NCBI GenBank assembly: GCA_023375675.1
Contig: JALQBC010000035.1
Location: 248,001 to 312,000 of the forward strand
Length of the DNA: 64,000 bases
Direction of reading: 5' to 3'
Source: Cytospora piceicola
Taxonomy: Eukaryota > Ascomycota > Sordariomycetes > Diaporthales > Cytosporaceae
In this document: positions 46,939 to 58,968 of the stretch, in pieces
Layout: every line of letters begins with the position of its first letter
How positions within the stretch are numbered: position 1 is the first letter of the stretch
The notes under the pieces: model-generated
Seen by the model: only the letters and a program-made list of their open reading frames with translations
Database searches by the model: none
What the model was told of the DNA's origin: nothing
Position numbers and translations under genes: made by a program

Positions 46939-49282
46939 ATGACTGTCCAGATAAAGCCTCGAGTACGGCAGACTGCCCAAAATACGCAATATACGTACGT
47001 CGTCGACCTTTGCAAACTCCACCTACCACTGCCCTTCTACACTAGCTGACTCTTCTGTTCTTCTCGTGGGCAGGTATAACCTCAACCGACGAATTCACGA
47101 CATCAAGACTTACCCTGTCCTTTCCCCACAAGGCTCGACTATCCTTTTGTACGGCCACGAGAATGGTGTCACTGTATTGTGGCGGGGTGGACGCCGATTG
47201 AAGCCCGCCAAACCTCAACCCTCCAAGTCGACAGCAACCAGCAAACCCAATGGCTCCTCGAGCACAGCCGACGATGCCGTCATGATCCTCGACTCAGACG
47301 AAGAAGACGCTGCACCATCTGCAACCGCGCCGTTCGTCGATAAACCGGAATTTGAGAAGGAGACAGTCGAGGACACCACTGGATACGCCGAGGTCATACA
47401 GACCCTGGATCTCTCCCTTGGTGCTGACGTCCTTCATATCGCCGTTCTTCCAGTCGCACCTCTTCCCGCCGGAGAGACCTCAAAAGAACATGATATACTC
47501 GCTGAAAGGATGGTCTTTGCCGTGACCTGCGCGACCGGATACGTCTATATGATTACATTGCCACTGACGCCGCCTTCTCACGACAGCAAAGCAAGGGAGG
47601 AGCTTCGGTCGGATCTCCTAGCTGCGTCAGCCGGGAAGGGCAAATGGGGCGAGACTTTGGTATCGCTTAATGCCCAAAAGGGTGGCGCCGACGGCATTGC
47701 CTTGTCTTTGGCACCTCATGGCTCAAGCGGCCGAAACCCGTCACCAGCTCGTCGCACTCCTTCGGACACACGAGTTATTATTGCCGTCCATGGCCAGGAC
47801 GCGTCTGGCACGTTGCGACTGTGGGATGTTTCCTTAGGAACGTCTTCAAACGCCCCTCCTATCGACCCCTTCCAGACCGAATACCTCCCGAGCCCGCTTA
47901 CGGATCTTGCCTTCAACCCCCTACACCCAACTCAACTCCTCGCTGTTGCCTCCCCGCATGCCGTCCGGATCTACGACTACTCCATACCTTCCCATCCCCA
48001 AGACGACGACTACGAAGGCTCCTGGCCATTACATGGGTCGTGGCTACTGTCACTGTATCCACCATTCGCTCGCGGTACCGTTTCGTCGTGCTCGAGAAAA
48101 CCTATTGTCGGTGCCAACTGGATTTCACACGGCCGGTCGATTTTGACGCTGCTCGCAGACGGCCAGTGGGGTATATGGGACATCGAAGGTGCGGGTGCTT
48201 TGGGCAATGATGGATCCAGCTCACTTTTCGCAAAACAGAACACAGGCATTCGTGGAGCTGCGCTGACGGTCTTTAACGCATCGGGATACCTCGAGGGAAC
48301 GAGCCCGTTGCGCAATCCAGGCGCGCAAAAGACTGGGCTTGGGACGCCTGACTTCAACTCGGCAGGACGTCGCGACTCGTTGCTGTCCATGATGAACGGT
48401 GGACCAGAGCGACTTGCCGCGGTGAAGGGCGGTGTTGGTGTCGTCCAACTGCCAAGTGCTCGAGGACAGGGCTCTGTCGATGAGAGTGCGGTGCTGTGGA
48501 TAGGCGGGTCGGATAATATCGTCTGTGTTATCCCCATCGTCGCCAAATTCTGGGATGCTCAGGTCCGACGCAGCGTGGGCGGAGGCGTGAACCTTTTCAG
48601 CGGTGCTCAGCCATCGCGCATGGTTCGACTAACGGAGCTCAACGCAGGCCTCCTTGGCGAGCGATGCTGCGGTCTGGCCGCTGTGCCAAAATCCCAGCGA
48701 CGACCACCCGCCCACAACCCCGAGGATACTGATGGTGCTGTAGAAGAGAGTACAGGCTTGCCAATAGAGGTGATTGTCCGCGGCGAGAGCAGGCTTGTGG
48801 TTGTCCATGGTTTCCAGGATTATGAGACGGCACCATTGCGATACCCTACACGAAAACTCAAGAAGCTCGTCCCTGCGACCGAAGAGCCCGTCAACGCCAT
48901 CATCGTTCATCCACGTCCAGACAAGCCCGCGCGCGCACCTCACAGCTTTGATCTGAGCATACGCCCCAGCGGCCGCGATAGCGTACGCGCCCCGTCTGTC
49001 AGGCTGTTCAACCAGAGCTTCGGTCAATCCCAGGATACGATTGAGGCCGAGCCGGTCGACTACCTGCCCGAGCCTATGGACCTCGCGTCACGAACTCACA
49101 ACATGGGGCTCGAGTTCATGGATGATCTGGATGCAGCGGCTGATGCCGGGTATGAGCTCGATGCCGAGGAGCGTGATGTGGAGCAAGAAGTATTGGACCT
49201 GATGGAGCTCGACCAACAGCTGGAGCAGATGGAGGATGAGCGGCTACGCGGGACCAAACGAGTGTTCTTCGAGGAGGATTAG
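46939..49282 (+). CDS. WD40/beta-propeller protein, probable nucleoporin Nup37 (2 exons, 754 aa)
   Basis: Exon 1 (46939-46994) encodes MTVQIKPRVRQTAQNTQYT; a 79-bp GT-AG intron is followed by exon 2 (47074-49282). The conserved start TQYTYNLNRRIHDIKTYP and YGHENGVTVLWRGGRR is, as I recall it, the opening of fungal Nup37-like proteins. An acidic, Ser-rich insert (about 60-110, with ILDSDEED) is followed by propeller blades such as GTLRLWDVSL and ANWISHGRSILTLLADGQWGIWDI. The C-terminus is acidic and helical (DLMELDQQLEQMEDE), with FFEED at the end. Nup37 belongs to the Y-complex (Nup84/Nup107 complex) of the nuclear pore in most fungi and animals. The family name is a recollection, not a search result; a generic WD40 scaffold is the fallback. 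A second ORF begins 9 nt after the stop. Confidence 0.82.
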
Positions 49283-49291
49283 AGGCTTTCC

Positions 49292-49840
49292 ATGAAGATG
49301 CAGGCCAACGGGACCACGCAAAAGCAGCAGAAGCGAAGAGAAGACAACCCGCCTAAGAGGCAGAAGGTCGCAACGGAGGAGAAACATGTCCACTTCGGCG
49401 GTGCCTTCGAGTGTGATGCTCTAGTCTCGGATGGCAAAAGCGTACGAGCCTGCGGTCAGAGGCCGCCAAGCACAGCCAAGAACTTCTTCGAGGAATATAC
49501 CGACTCGCCCGAGTTTTCGCGCTTTGCGAACCCCGTGGTCCACAACAACCAAAGTGCAGACGATGATGACGGGGACTATGTTGCTCCGCCCAAGTTTGCC
49601 AACTACCAAAGTCCGATGGACCGTCCCAAAGCGGATCCACTCGAATACAGACGCCTGGCCAGTTTTGGAGCTCATCTCCAAGCCAAGGCAAATCCGGTCG
49701 GTCAAGGCCACAATGGGGCCCGCCTATCGGAACAGCCTGCTGTTGTTAATCAGGCACCTATGGCGGAGAATAACGAAGACCCGATGGATGAAGATGATGA
49801 GGAGCCGGAGGATGACACGTTTGAGTTTCTATGGAAGTAA
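49292..49840 (+). CDS. Hypothetical acidic protein (182 aa) directly downstream of the Nup37-like ORF
   Basis: The ORF begins 9 nt after the upstream TAG, in another frame, too close for a promoter or terminator between them. Codon use is G/C-ending and coding-like. The protein has a basic N-terminus with a possible nuclear localisation signal (RREDNPPKRQKV), a middle section of FEEYTDSPEFSRFANP and YVAPPKFANYQSP, and a very acidic C-terminus (PMDEDDEEPEDDTFEFLWK). I do not recognise it. It may be translated from the same mRNA by reinitiation or read-through, or be joined to the upstream ORF by a splice that removes the stop, or be a separate gene whose promoter lies within the upstream ORF. 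Confidence 0.55.
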   Translation: MKMQANGTTQKQQKRREDNPPKRQKVATEEKHVHFGGAFECDALVSDGKSVRACGQRPPSTAKNFFEEYTDSPEFSRFANPVVHNNQSADDDDGDYVAPPKFANYQSPMDRPKADPLEYRRLASFGAHLQAKANPVGQGHNGARLSEQPAVVNQAPMAENNEDPMDEDDEEPEDDTFEFLWK

Positions 49841-51999
49841 AATGGCAACTGTACGTCGAATTAGAGGACGGCGTCTATACTGTTTGGTGGAAGTTGTACG
49901 GCTCACGATACCCTCGCCGTGGATGACGGCGATCAATAATAAACAAATGTTGGGTTACAAGGGCCTCGTCCCTATTGGTGGTTTTTAGGTGACAGGCGTC
50001 TTGGGTGCACCGCTAATTTCTCACCCCTCAAGCTCCCTCCTTTCCTTTCCTTTCCTTTCCTTTCCTTTCCCTGCAGCACTACAGCATCATCACACCACAC
50101 ATCAGACACCCCCTTCCCTCCCCACACCATCCGCACGGCAAGGTGGAGCACAAGGCGAGATCCCTCCTTGATCCAGCTCTGTATTCCGAGCGGTATATCA
50201 AACAAAAGCTCTCCAAACCCCGGCCGAACGCGGCGTCCCCCGTTCTGGCAACCAACGAGGAGACTTCGACCGCCCTTCATCCACTCATTTTTTGACATGT
50301 GATTAACCTCACATTGCGAACTTGACCATTTGCTCTCCCGGCCTTACTGACGCCCCGTACCGCCCACCGCGATTTTTAAAGGTGGGCGGATGGGGTGTGT
50401 TGGGGCTGGGTGGTGGGCGTGTCGATACATTCCCCCCCTTTTGCACCTTGTTCCATGTTGTCTTCACGTGTTCCTCATTTCTGTGGTTGATTATTACGTG
50501 CCTGCCTTTATGTGGCTATGGTGTTCTGGACATTACTTATGTGTGATCAGGCGAACTTTTGAGCTCAAGGCAGATTCGCAACGGATGAAGTGGTGTGTGG
50601 GATCGGGCTGCAGAAAGTTCAGTCAGCCCAGCGACCAAGACACACTGTGACCACCTGGGCAGGCATCGACACCTCGGCGGGTCTAAAATTGCAGTGAAGC
50701 AGAGCCGAAATCCCTCTCTCAAATTGAAGACAGACTGACACACAGCTGGCCAATACTATTGGGTGGACGTTCTGTTCGGGCTCTATTTGCCAGGGAAATA
50801 TGCGTCATGCAGCTGGGGTGCATGCCACCCTTGTGTTCTTCGATCCTCCGCCACTCAAGTTCAACGGCGACCCGCCTGCTCGGTAAAGCTTTTCCCAGAT
50901 GGGAAGCCTGCTCGGTTATACGAAGCGATCCGTACAGTAGTCTATTGACCCCCCACCCTCCACGAGTTGGTTGCGCCAGCGCTGAGGCGCAATAGGCTAA
51001 ACGAGCACAACACGACAGGTGTTCGAGGCATTTCTGTGAGCCATGCATGGCCAAGAAACTGCTCTACCAGCAAAGTGACTGGCCTTTGTGCTCTGTGGGA
51101 TGGTGCACTGCAAGTTGGGTACCGAAGTTGGCACGCGGGGTCGAAGACCACCCCTGCCTGTGCAGTCCTCTCGCAATGATTCCAAAGCTGCGATCCTCTC
51201 TCGGTTTATCTTGGCATAAGTTCCAACCTTTTCCCCAGCGGGAATCAGAATACAGATGGGGGGCTGCGGCCCGAAGCAAATGTCATCGTGCAGCAGTCAC
51301 TTTGAAGAATATCTCCTATCTCGCCCCCCCCCCCCCCCGCATGACTACTTCGTGGTCATGTCCGGCCTGTCAACCTCTCGGTTATTTACCCATGCTGTGC
51401 TTGGCACCTTTGGAGTTACAGTACTGTGTAGATACCACCCAACTGCCCTATTCGGTTGTCTGTCTGACAGCTGATGGGCAGCTCTGGTGATGGCAAGGAG
51501 TGACTGACGGGCCAACGTCCCGTTATCGTATATCACCATCGTCATGGGTGTTCCTCTATGCAGTAATGATAGTACATCCTGTCATCTTCCCTTACCCGTT
51601 GCTTTCCCATTACCAAGCAGGTGCCCCATTTCCACTTGGATCGCAAAGATTACACTCGCTCCGTTAACGTCCATTTGTTTGATGTCCATTGCTTTTGACA
51701 TAAATACCGTCGTTGCTGAGGCCCAACAACTGCCCTGCGTCGTCCATCCCGATTTGGCCATTGACGTGCTGAGGTCCCCTGACGATCGAGCAAGGTAGCA
51801 CGACCGGGCAGCTCGGATCTGTAAGCCGGTCGAAGACACATGCGGGTGCGACCGCAGCGATATTAGACGTGACCTGGCGCGTGTTTACTCTGGGAGTACG
51901 GGCGGGACTCGACAGTCTCCACGTTCTCAACCCGAGTTAACTACCAGAGACTCGAAGGGTGCACATTGCTTTCTGGTTAAGCCCCTTCGTTAAGAGACG
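49841..51999. other. Gene-free stretch, 2.2 kb
   Basis: No supported gene. Contains a short CCTTT microsatellite (about 50039-50069) and a C16-type run near 51324-51339. The second half is the likely promoter of the acyltransferase gene. Several open frames on both strands have no motifs. Confidence 0.55.
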
Positions 52000-53675
52000 A
52001 TGGCGATTGGCAGGGAAGGCAACGTGAAGTGGGTGGATGTGAGTCTTGGTCTCCGCTTCCTCCTTACATATAGGCTCGCATTGTTATGCAGCATTGGGCA
52101 CAGGAAAGGCATTGTTCCCCGTCCTCCCCCAGAATTCGACCTGTGTTGCTTCAGATTATAGGCCTGGATCATGTCCACAACATCCACAACACAAGCGGCG
52201 TGTTGGTGTGTGGGGATATCAGACACTACTTTATCTCCACTCACAAGATGTCACCTCTCCAGCATGTCCACAACGCCAGCCCGTGCCACGCAGAATACAG
52301 CCCTCAGCAGCTAACATGCCTCTTCTCTCCTTCAGGGACTTCGCGGCATCGCCTCCGCGCTCGTCGTCCTAACCCATCTAGCACGTGCCTGGGACGGCGA
52401 CCTCTTCAGCGCCACCAGCAGCGAAGACGCACCCCCACGGCTCCTCCAGCTCCCCTACCTGCGCATCCTCATCCAGGGCCGCATCGGCGTGACCATCTTC
52501 GCCTTCGTGACGGGCTACGTCTGCGCCCTGAAGCCCATCAGGCTCTGCCGCCAGGGCAACCAGGAGGCGGCGCTCGCGAGCGTGAGCAAGTCGGCGCTGC
52601 GTCGCATCCCGCGGCTCGTCCTCCCCGCCGCGGCGGCGACGACGGCGTCGTGGGTCATGGCCGAGATGGGCCTGTACGCGGTCGCGAAGCACCAGGACAG
52701 CTGGTGGATCGACGTGCAGAGCGCCCGGAGGATCGCGTACCTGGGGGAGGCGCTCGGGAGCCTGTTGTACAACGTCGTGACGACGTGGACGAGGAGCCTG
52801 AATGAGTATGATAACAACCAGTGGACGCTGTTGCCCCTGCTGAGGGGGAGTATCTGGGTGTACGCGTTCGTGGTGGGTACGGCGTATGTGAAGCCGAGGT
52901 ATCGGATGATGGCGAGTTTTGGGTTGTGGGTTTACTTCTATTGTGCTTCGGATTGTGAGTCTTCCTTTCCTCGATTCACGTTGTATCTTCCCAGGTATTC
53001 GAGCCTAGACTGACGGCTCTGATATCAGCCGCTTTTGGCATGCAGTTCTTCTGGGGCACCCTTCTGGCCGACCTGCAAAACCACACTCCCACCACGCAGT
53101 TCATAGCCGACCGCGCACGCCTCAGCCAGGTCCTCTCCTTCACGCTCGTCCTCATTGGCCTCACATTCGCGTCGTACCCGGAGGGCCACGCCGAGTGGAT
53201 GACCTGGTCGCGCGTCCTCCTCAACGTCATGAGGCCCGTCCTGCCCGACAACCCCGACTTCCCGCGCTTCGGCTCCGGCATCGGCCTCGAGTTCGTCGCC
53301 CTAGGGATCCTCCTCAGCCCGTGGCTGCAGAGGCTGCTCTCGAGCAGGTACCTGCTGTTCCTCGGGAGGATGAGCTTCGCGGTGTACCTCCTGCACGGGC
53401 CGCTGATGAAGAGCACGCTCGTGTGGATGCTGTATGGCGTGCAGTTGCTGCCGGACCATGAGAATGAGCAGGGGGAGATGGTCATTACCAGGTTGAAATA
53501 TCCGGGGAATCTGACCCTGATCGCGTGGCAGTTTGTCTGGCTGCCGATGGTGTACGGGATTGCGCATCTGTGGATGGCGCATGTGGACCCGTGGTGTGAT
53601 AGGATGACGAACAAGTTGGTTGATTATGTAAAGCTTGAGGCTTCGGAGAAACCGCCTGTTCTGCCTGGAAGGTGA
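52000..53675 (+). CDS. Acyltransferase-3 family membrane protein (3 exons, 434 aa)
   Basis: Exons 52000-52038, 52336-52954 and 53029-53675. The tiny first exon (MAIGREGNVKWVD) splices to GLRGIAS, giving the family hallmark WVDGLRGIASALVVLTHLAR; the 297-bp first intron carries a CTAAC branch site just before CTTCAG. The family hallmarks are the DGLRG motif, the catalytic-type His in VLTHL (about residue 26) and about ten membrane helices, with SFAVYLLHGP near the C-terminus. Acyltransferase_3 enzymes move acetyl or other acyl groups onto sugars, lipids or secondary metabolites at a membrane; the substrate is not evident. The length fits the family. There is no signal of a biosynthetic cluster around it. 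Confidence 0.88.
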
Positions 53676-54131
53676 GGCTTCATGGTGTGGAGCTGAGGTG
53701 GGCGTCAGTTGTCGATGGGAACAGGGCGATGTCCTCAACAGGCAAGAGTCTGGAGGCAGAGGAATTGGTACAATGCCGGATGCGCGGACCACGCAACGAC
53801 GCTGGCAGAGGAATGAGGTTGCGAATCTCGGGTCGTTTAGCAAATTCCCGGTTGAATTGGAGAGTCAGTCCGGCCCAAGAGACCTGGAGACGTTGTGGGA
53901 AGTGCATGGGAGAGAAAGGGTCGTCTGCTGCACGGGAAAGCATGTTGCGCCATCGAAGAACATGCGGTAATATGTCATGAAGCCCTGAATTGGCTGTACG
54001 ATGTCAAATACACAAGCCCCTGGAGCTGTACGATGAACCTGCATCTGTGTCCTACAACCCACACCGACCGAACCCAGCCGCCCCTCACATACATCTTTCG
54101 ACGATCCCGGCCACCCATTGTTGCTCACACT
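53676..54131. other. Convergent intergenic region
   Basis: 456 bp between the convergent acyltransferase (plus) and four-TM (minus) genes. No gene was seen; it probably holds both 3' UTRs. Confidence 0.5.
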
Positions 54132-55271
54132 CTAGACATGAACAGCACTGCCGCTAATGAAAGGGAACACCTCGCCGATGGTATTCTCCAACGGCGAGAG
54201 AGGCGAGAGAGGGGATACCCCTATATCCTCTGGTTTGATAGCCGCAGCCGTGTGGCCTACGACTGCCCGGCTGCCTTCCATCTCCAGGGGCGACGTCTCG
54301 GCCACCATCTCTACAGGATGCTGGTGGAAAGTCGCCAGCTCGATCGTGGAGTACGGCTTGAACCGGCGGTGGCTGTTCGTCTCGTACGCCCGGGCCTCCA
54401 GAGATCGCAAGAGGTGTTCCGGGTTCTGGCCCCGCTGTTCGGCGAGTCTCAAGACTTCTGATACATGCTTCCTGTGTTGCTTTGTTTTCCTGAGGAGCTC
54501 GTTCCTCGGCTTGTCGCGTATTTCGATACAACAGAGGGCGAAGAGGGCGAGCTGGCATGTTCTGTGACGTTTGTTAGCGAAATGCGTATATGTGCCATGG
54601 AACGGAAGGCTGTCAATGTTGAACGCACGCTGTGAAAATGATCATTGTACCCCAGAAGTAGCCAAGAGAAACCCAACTGTCGATCTCATACGCTTCCCAT
54701 GCATCGTTGTCATCCGAGTAATAGTCAATGTCGACAGTAATCTGTGCGATGCCCTCTGTGACAAGAATCCAATATGCAGCCACGGTAGCACCGGCCAAGC
54801 AAAGGATTGGCTCAACGGCTACGTGGGCGCCTGAGCGGAGTCCATCGTTGCGATCATGTCTCCTGAACATGAGCGCAAGTTCGGCAGCTTCCCATACAAG
54901 ACTCAGGATTGGCTACAGAAAGGTCAGTCTTGGACGTGTGGAGGTGACTGGGCTAGGGCCGTTCCAAAAGAGGTGATATTTACGGATGGTAACGCGCATA
55001 ATGGCAGAACGGCGAATGCCCCAACCAGGGAGTAGTTCTTCTCGTTGCCATACATATATAGTGACACATAATTCTTGATCCAGGCAACCGAGACGATTGT
55101 TGATATAGCGGAGGCGATGACGACTGCGGACCTGAGAAAGGCCTTGGTGAGGGCCCAGCCACGCGACAATACTAGGCTGTCTCTATGCAACGACGACGGC
55201 GTGCCGCCAGCGTGGTCGTCCACTCCTTCAGTTATGAGTACGACTTCGTCGGTTGCACGTCTCTCGTTCAT
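54132..55271 (-). CDS. Hypothetical four-TM membrane protein (3 exons, 333 aa)
   Basis: Exons 55271-54984, 54912-54629 and 54561-54132 (introns of 71 and 67 bp, both GT-AG) join in frame. The protein has about four hydrophobic helices: AVVIASAISTIVSVAWI, LVGAFAVLPLCALPSPI with LVWEAAELALMF, EPILCLAGATVAAYWILV, and SLGYFWGTMIIFTA running into LALFALCCIEI. A C-terminal tail of about 130 residues carries helical KTKQHRKHVSEVLRLAEQRG and a Pro/Ser-rich PLSPLSPLE. This is a common layout in poorly characterised fungal membrane proteins; no family is recognised. An ATG at 55343 would add 24 residues in the same frame; 55271 was preferred because its N-terminus looks cytosolic and acidic. Confidence 0.75.
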
Positions 55272-55860
55272 CTCTGGTGAGTTTCGAAACCAAGTCCGAG
55301 AGGAACACCTGAAAACAACACACAAGTTAAGGCGGAAAGTCATGTCAAGACAGAGTCGCCAGAGCTTTCAGGAAATCCAGATAGCAGAAGATCCGGGGGC
55401 CCACCACGCTCCCCCCTCGCCACATCCTGTTCTTTTCGCCTTGTTGAACCTCAAAACCCAAAGGCACGTTGCATCCGGTACTGAGAATGGGCAACTACAG
55501 TTGATTATCCGATTGGACTTTATTCATTGTTTGACTGTTTGCCTACCACAGTGGTGGATGGCTGGTACACAAAACGTGCACAGCGTTCCACAGGCCCGGC
55601 CTCAGTGGTCCGCGGCTGACTTGTAGTAATTTCCCTCAGTCCTGCCCCTTTTGGTTACTGTTCATAGTAATCATGATTCTGACGACTGCATGAAGGGCAC
55701 GTGAGTGTTGTAGTTCGGAAAAGAAATAGTCATGTTGAAACTACCTAGAGTATCTCTAGCAAGAAAACCCCAAGAGCCCTAAAGAAGATCCAATATGCAC
55801 AAGTTTTGGCACAAATCAGCAAGAAATGGGGCTCGGATTTTTATAGATTCGGCATGATAC
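55272..55860. other. Intergenic region, 0.6 kb
   Basis: No gene supported. This is the probable promoter of the four-TM gene on one side and the 3' region of the 159-aa gene on the other. Confidence 0.5.
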
Positions 55861-56467
55861 CTATCTGCCGTTCTTGACGGGTTGTATGATAGTAAGAGGG
55901 CCGTTGAGGTTGTCTTTACCAACATCGACTCCGTTGCCATATTTCTCATCCATCAATTCTGCAGAATTCCTCTGTGATTAGCAAGTATTATGGACCTTGA
56001 TCCTAAGGATAGCATTGTTCTGTAAACACTCACGTTGGAAATGACGGACTCCTTTCTCCATATCGGGTCGATTCTGGAAGCGGATCCACCCCTCTCGCTT
56101 CGAGTTCAAACTTATACCCATCTTGACAGTTCCGGTATCCTCTTTCAGAAGTATGTGGACATATGGTTCCCCAGACTTGGGGTCTTTTCCTCTGGGCAGG
56201 TTATCGTTCTTGTTGATGACATTCTGAATTGCTTGCCAGACCACTTTCGTGGTAAGGGGCAACGCACCCTTCGCTGCTTGCGTCACCCACTTGTTCGGCG
56301 TCAGCAGCTGTACCCCTTTGTGGATATTGGCTACGCGGTATAGCTCGGGGGCTGGTTACCTTGACTTTTATGTACACGAACCCCTCCTCGGATGCTTTCT
56401 TGACCTTGGCTGAACTGTCAGCTAGGGGGTATTTATCTGGAAGAGTCTTGATGACATTGATAGTCAT
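55861..56467 (-). CDS. Hypothetical protein, 159 aa (3 exons)
   Basis: Exons 56467-56360, 56307-56034 and 55958-55861 with introns of 52 and 75 bp. The second acceptor (CTGCAG) was chosen because it keeps frame and avoids the in-frame TAA at 55980-55978. The protein is soluble and mixed-charge: MTINVIKTLPDKYPLADSS, then KWVTQAAKGALPLTTKVVW, KEDTGTVKMGISLNSKREG and a C-terminus GPLTIIQPVKNGR. It has no signal peptide, no membrane segment and no cysteine pattern. I do not recognise the family. Coding-like composition and two consistent introns support a real gene. Confidence 0.65.
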
Positions 56468-57891
56468 GTTGGAAAATATTGAAAGGGTTTTTGTTTGATT
56501 GGATGGTTGAAGCGGTTTCCAAAGCTTTGAGGATGTAACCCGTGGACTTTGTTCGGGTTATGGCTCGGGTTATTGATTATTAATGAATGTATAATTCAAT
56601 TAGATGAGATTCTAGTCGAGATGGATTTTATATCAATTATTTCCAAAGCTGGCACATGCTCCAAGCAAGCAGGAAGAACTAAACCCACCTTCCTACTCTA
56701 TATTCAAACTGATGGATCCGGAATTGGTCCTATACGTGACCAGCCAAGAACACCAGACAGTTCAATGGATGAGGCCATACGTTCAGACAGAGCAGGTTAT
56801 AAGACTGGCCGGCGGTTGTCCGCAGCTAGACCACAAGAATGGACAACCGGATATCCTTGGTTTCACATGGCCTATGCTACTACAGGATAATGAACGTCGG
56901 TTCATTATTAGTGATTAACCCTGGCGCGTGCTCCATCAATGGCAACAACTAGGCGTGTAGGATCCTCGGTCTCCGATCCCACGGCCGGAGACAGGAATCA
57001 AAGAGCACCAGGGGAAACCATGATGGACTCATTAAAAATGGACTTCAAATCCTTTGAAACGTTGAGATCGACACAGAGGCCACGTAAATGGGAAAGTTTC
57101 TATTGATATTCAGAGTTGTCCATGCCCACCAATTTGAAGGAAAGGCATCGGCTGTCAAATGATTTCATTACGTCTTTATAATTACCGAACGCAAGCTTGC
57201 GGAAGCCAATTACATGATTAACAGCCGATAGGCCGGTGTAATGGGATCCTGACACTTGCAGCTATGCAGTATTGATCTGGTCTTCCGACTCAAGTACGAA
57301 GGCTTCTGGTAGTAGTTAATATCCTATCTAGATGGCATTAGTCGCAACCGACTCAACCAGGCCGGTCAAGGATGTATTCCTGGAGTCCACATATTCTCGA
57401 GCACAAATACTACTCTAGACTTTAAGTGATTCATGAATGGATGTAAAGGTTGGGCAGCAGAAGTTTGGTTGGGTGATGACAACTGCGAATTTACCTGGAT
57501 GACTACTACTTCATAGAGATACCACATATCTCAAGTATGTAAGCAAGATTCCATCACACGACAACGGAAGAAGAGCACTTCAAGAAGCTGTTCGTTGAAT
57601 TTGCGTCGTGAGGATATGCTTCTCGCAATGGCTGGGACGAAATCATGAATCCAGCGGCAGGGCTCGGAGCTTCGAAGCGGTGCTGACCATAATATCAACC
57701 AGACACGAGTGTGTCAACTCAACTGGTGATCTGATAAAAAGGTACAATCTACACAACAGTACTGAATACATCACAAGAACTATATGTCGATACTTTAGTC
57801 CCATTATCTACTTGGGGACCCTGTGCTATCTCCGAGCCTGTGAGCCACCAACCGAGGCAAGTAGGAACGTAGGTATTGGGATTCAGGCTCC
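56468..57891. other. Gene-free stretch, 1.4 kb
   Basis: No supported gene, slightly AT-richer than its surroundings. The open frame at 56549-56890 lacks features. It separates two minus-strand genes. Confidence 0.5.
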
Positions 57892-58968
57892 TCAGAACTG
57901 CTGAATGAACTTGGCCTCGTTACTCCACAGCTCAAACCTTAGCGAGAAAGCAGGGTGACCGTCGAAGCCGTGCGGCACGCCTGGGTAGACGTTAGACTGC
58001 ACCTTAATCTCGTGCGACAACAACCTGGCCGCGAAGCTTGTCGTTTCGTCACGGAAGAGGTCCAGGCCCCCGACTCCCAGGTGAGTCGGAGGGAGGCCGT
58101 GTAGATCGTCAGCGCGGGCGGGAGCGGCTGTGTATGGGACCGGGGCTGCGTGACGGTCAGAAACGAAGAGGAACCAAGTAATGATACGCCCGAACAGTGA
58201 AGGTGCAAGCAAGAGTGTGCAGGATGCCTTACCTGAGCCCTGTTCAGTCTCGTTGGTCCTCCCCAGGTAGGCGTCCCATGCAATCATGTTGCTACTGGGG
58301 GACCAGGTCAAGAAGGGAAACTGGGGGTCCTGGGGGTCCATCCGGGTCCGGTCGTCCAGCATGGGGTAGCGCAGGACCAGGGCGGCGAGGGGCGGGCGCA
58401 GGCCCTCGTCCCTGGCCCGGAGCGACGCCGCGGCGGCGAGCGCACCGCCCGCGCTCTGGCCGAAGATGACGATGCGGGCGGGGTCGACGCCGAGCTCGGC
58501 CGCGTGTGACTGCAGCCAGGTGACGCAGGCGTAGACGTCGTCCAGGGCCGCCGGGTAGGGGTGCTCGGGCGCCAGGCGGTAGTCGGGGGCGAAGACCTGG
58601 GTCGCGGCCTGCTCGGCGAAGCTGGCGATCATGTTGTGGGAGACGGCGACGCTGCCCGCGATCAAGCCGCCGCCAAAGGCGTAGACGACGGCCCTTTGCG
58701 GCTGGGCCGTGCCATTATGGCTCTGCTGCTGTTGCACGGCGAGCGGCACGAAGCGCGTGATGTTGAAGTTGCTGCCGTCAGCTGCTGTGGCCGTGCTCAC
58801 CGTCGTGGTCATTCCGGCCGGGAATGGCAGCGCGTCGGATGCTGCCTTGGTCGATGCCGTGGCTGAGTTTCTGATGGCGTATAAGTCGGTCTCTGGAGGC
58901 TTCGGCGCTGGCGTTTCGTCGCCCAGCAGGCGCCAGTAATCGGGGTCGATAAAAGGTGGACGAGCCAT
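57892..58968 (-). CDS. Alpha/beta hydrolase, hormone-sensitive-lipase type (2 exons, 329 aa)
   Basis: Exons 58968-58233 and 58145-57892 flank an 87-bp intron (58146-58232, GTAAGG...CGCAG) that is divisible by three and free of stops, so an intronless reading would wrongly add 29 residues. Family features: FGGGLIAGS (98-106), where the HSL oxyanion motif is usually HGGG; RLAPEHPYPAALDD; nucleophile GQSAGG (170-175, Ser172); GGLDLFRDE with the likely catalytic Asp; and PGVPHGFDGH with the likely catalytic His. These enzymes hydrolyse short-chain esters or drug-like esters in the cytosol. The start context and length fit. The HGGG histidine replaced by Phe is unusual. Confidence 0.88.
   Translation of the reverse strand: MARPPFIDPDYWRLLGDETPAPKPPETDLYAIRNSATASTKAASDALPFPAGMTTTVSTATAADGSNFNITRFVPLAVQQQQSHNGTAQPQRAVVYAFGGGLIAGSVAVSHNMIASFAEQAATQVFAPDYRLAPEHPYPAALDDVYACVTWLQSHAAELGVDPARIVIFGQSAGGALAAAASLRARDEGLRPPLAALVLRYPMLDDRTRMDPQDPQFPFLTWSPSSNMIAWDAYLGRTNETEQGSGKASCTLLLAPSLFGRIITWFLFVSDRHAAPVPYTAAPARADDLHGLPPTHLGVGGLDLFRDETTSFAARLLSHEIKVQSNVYPGVPHGFDGHPAFSLRFELWSNEAKFIQQF

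Noticed and set aside
52378..52692. Minus-strand Arg/Asp/Glu-rich open frame
   Set aside because: Antisense shadow of the GC-rich acyltransferase exon.
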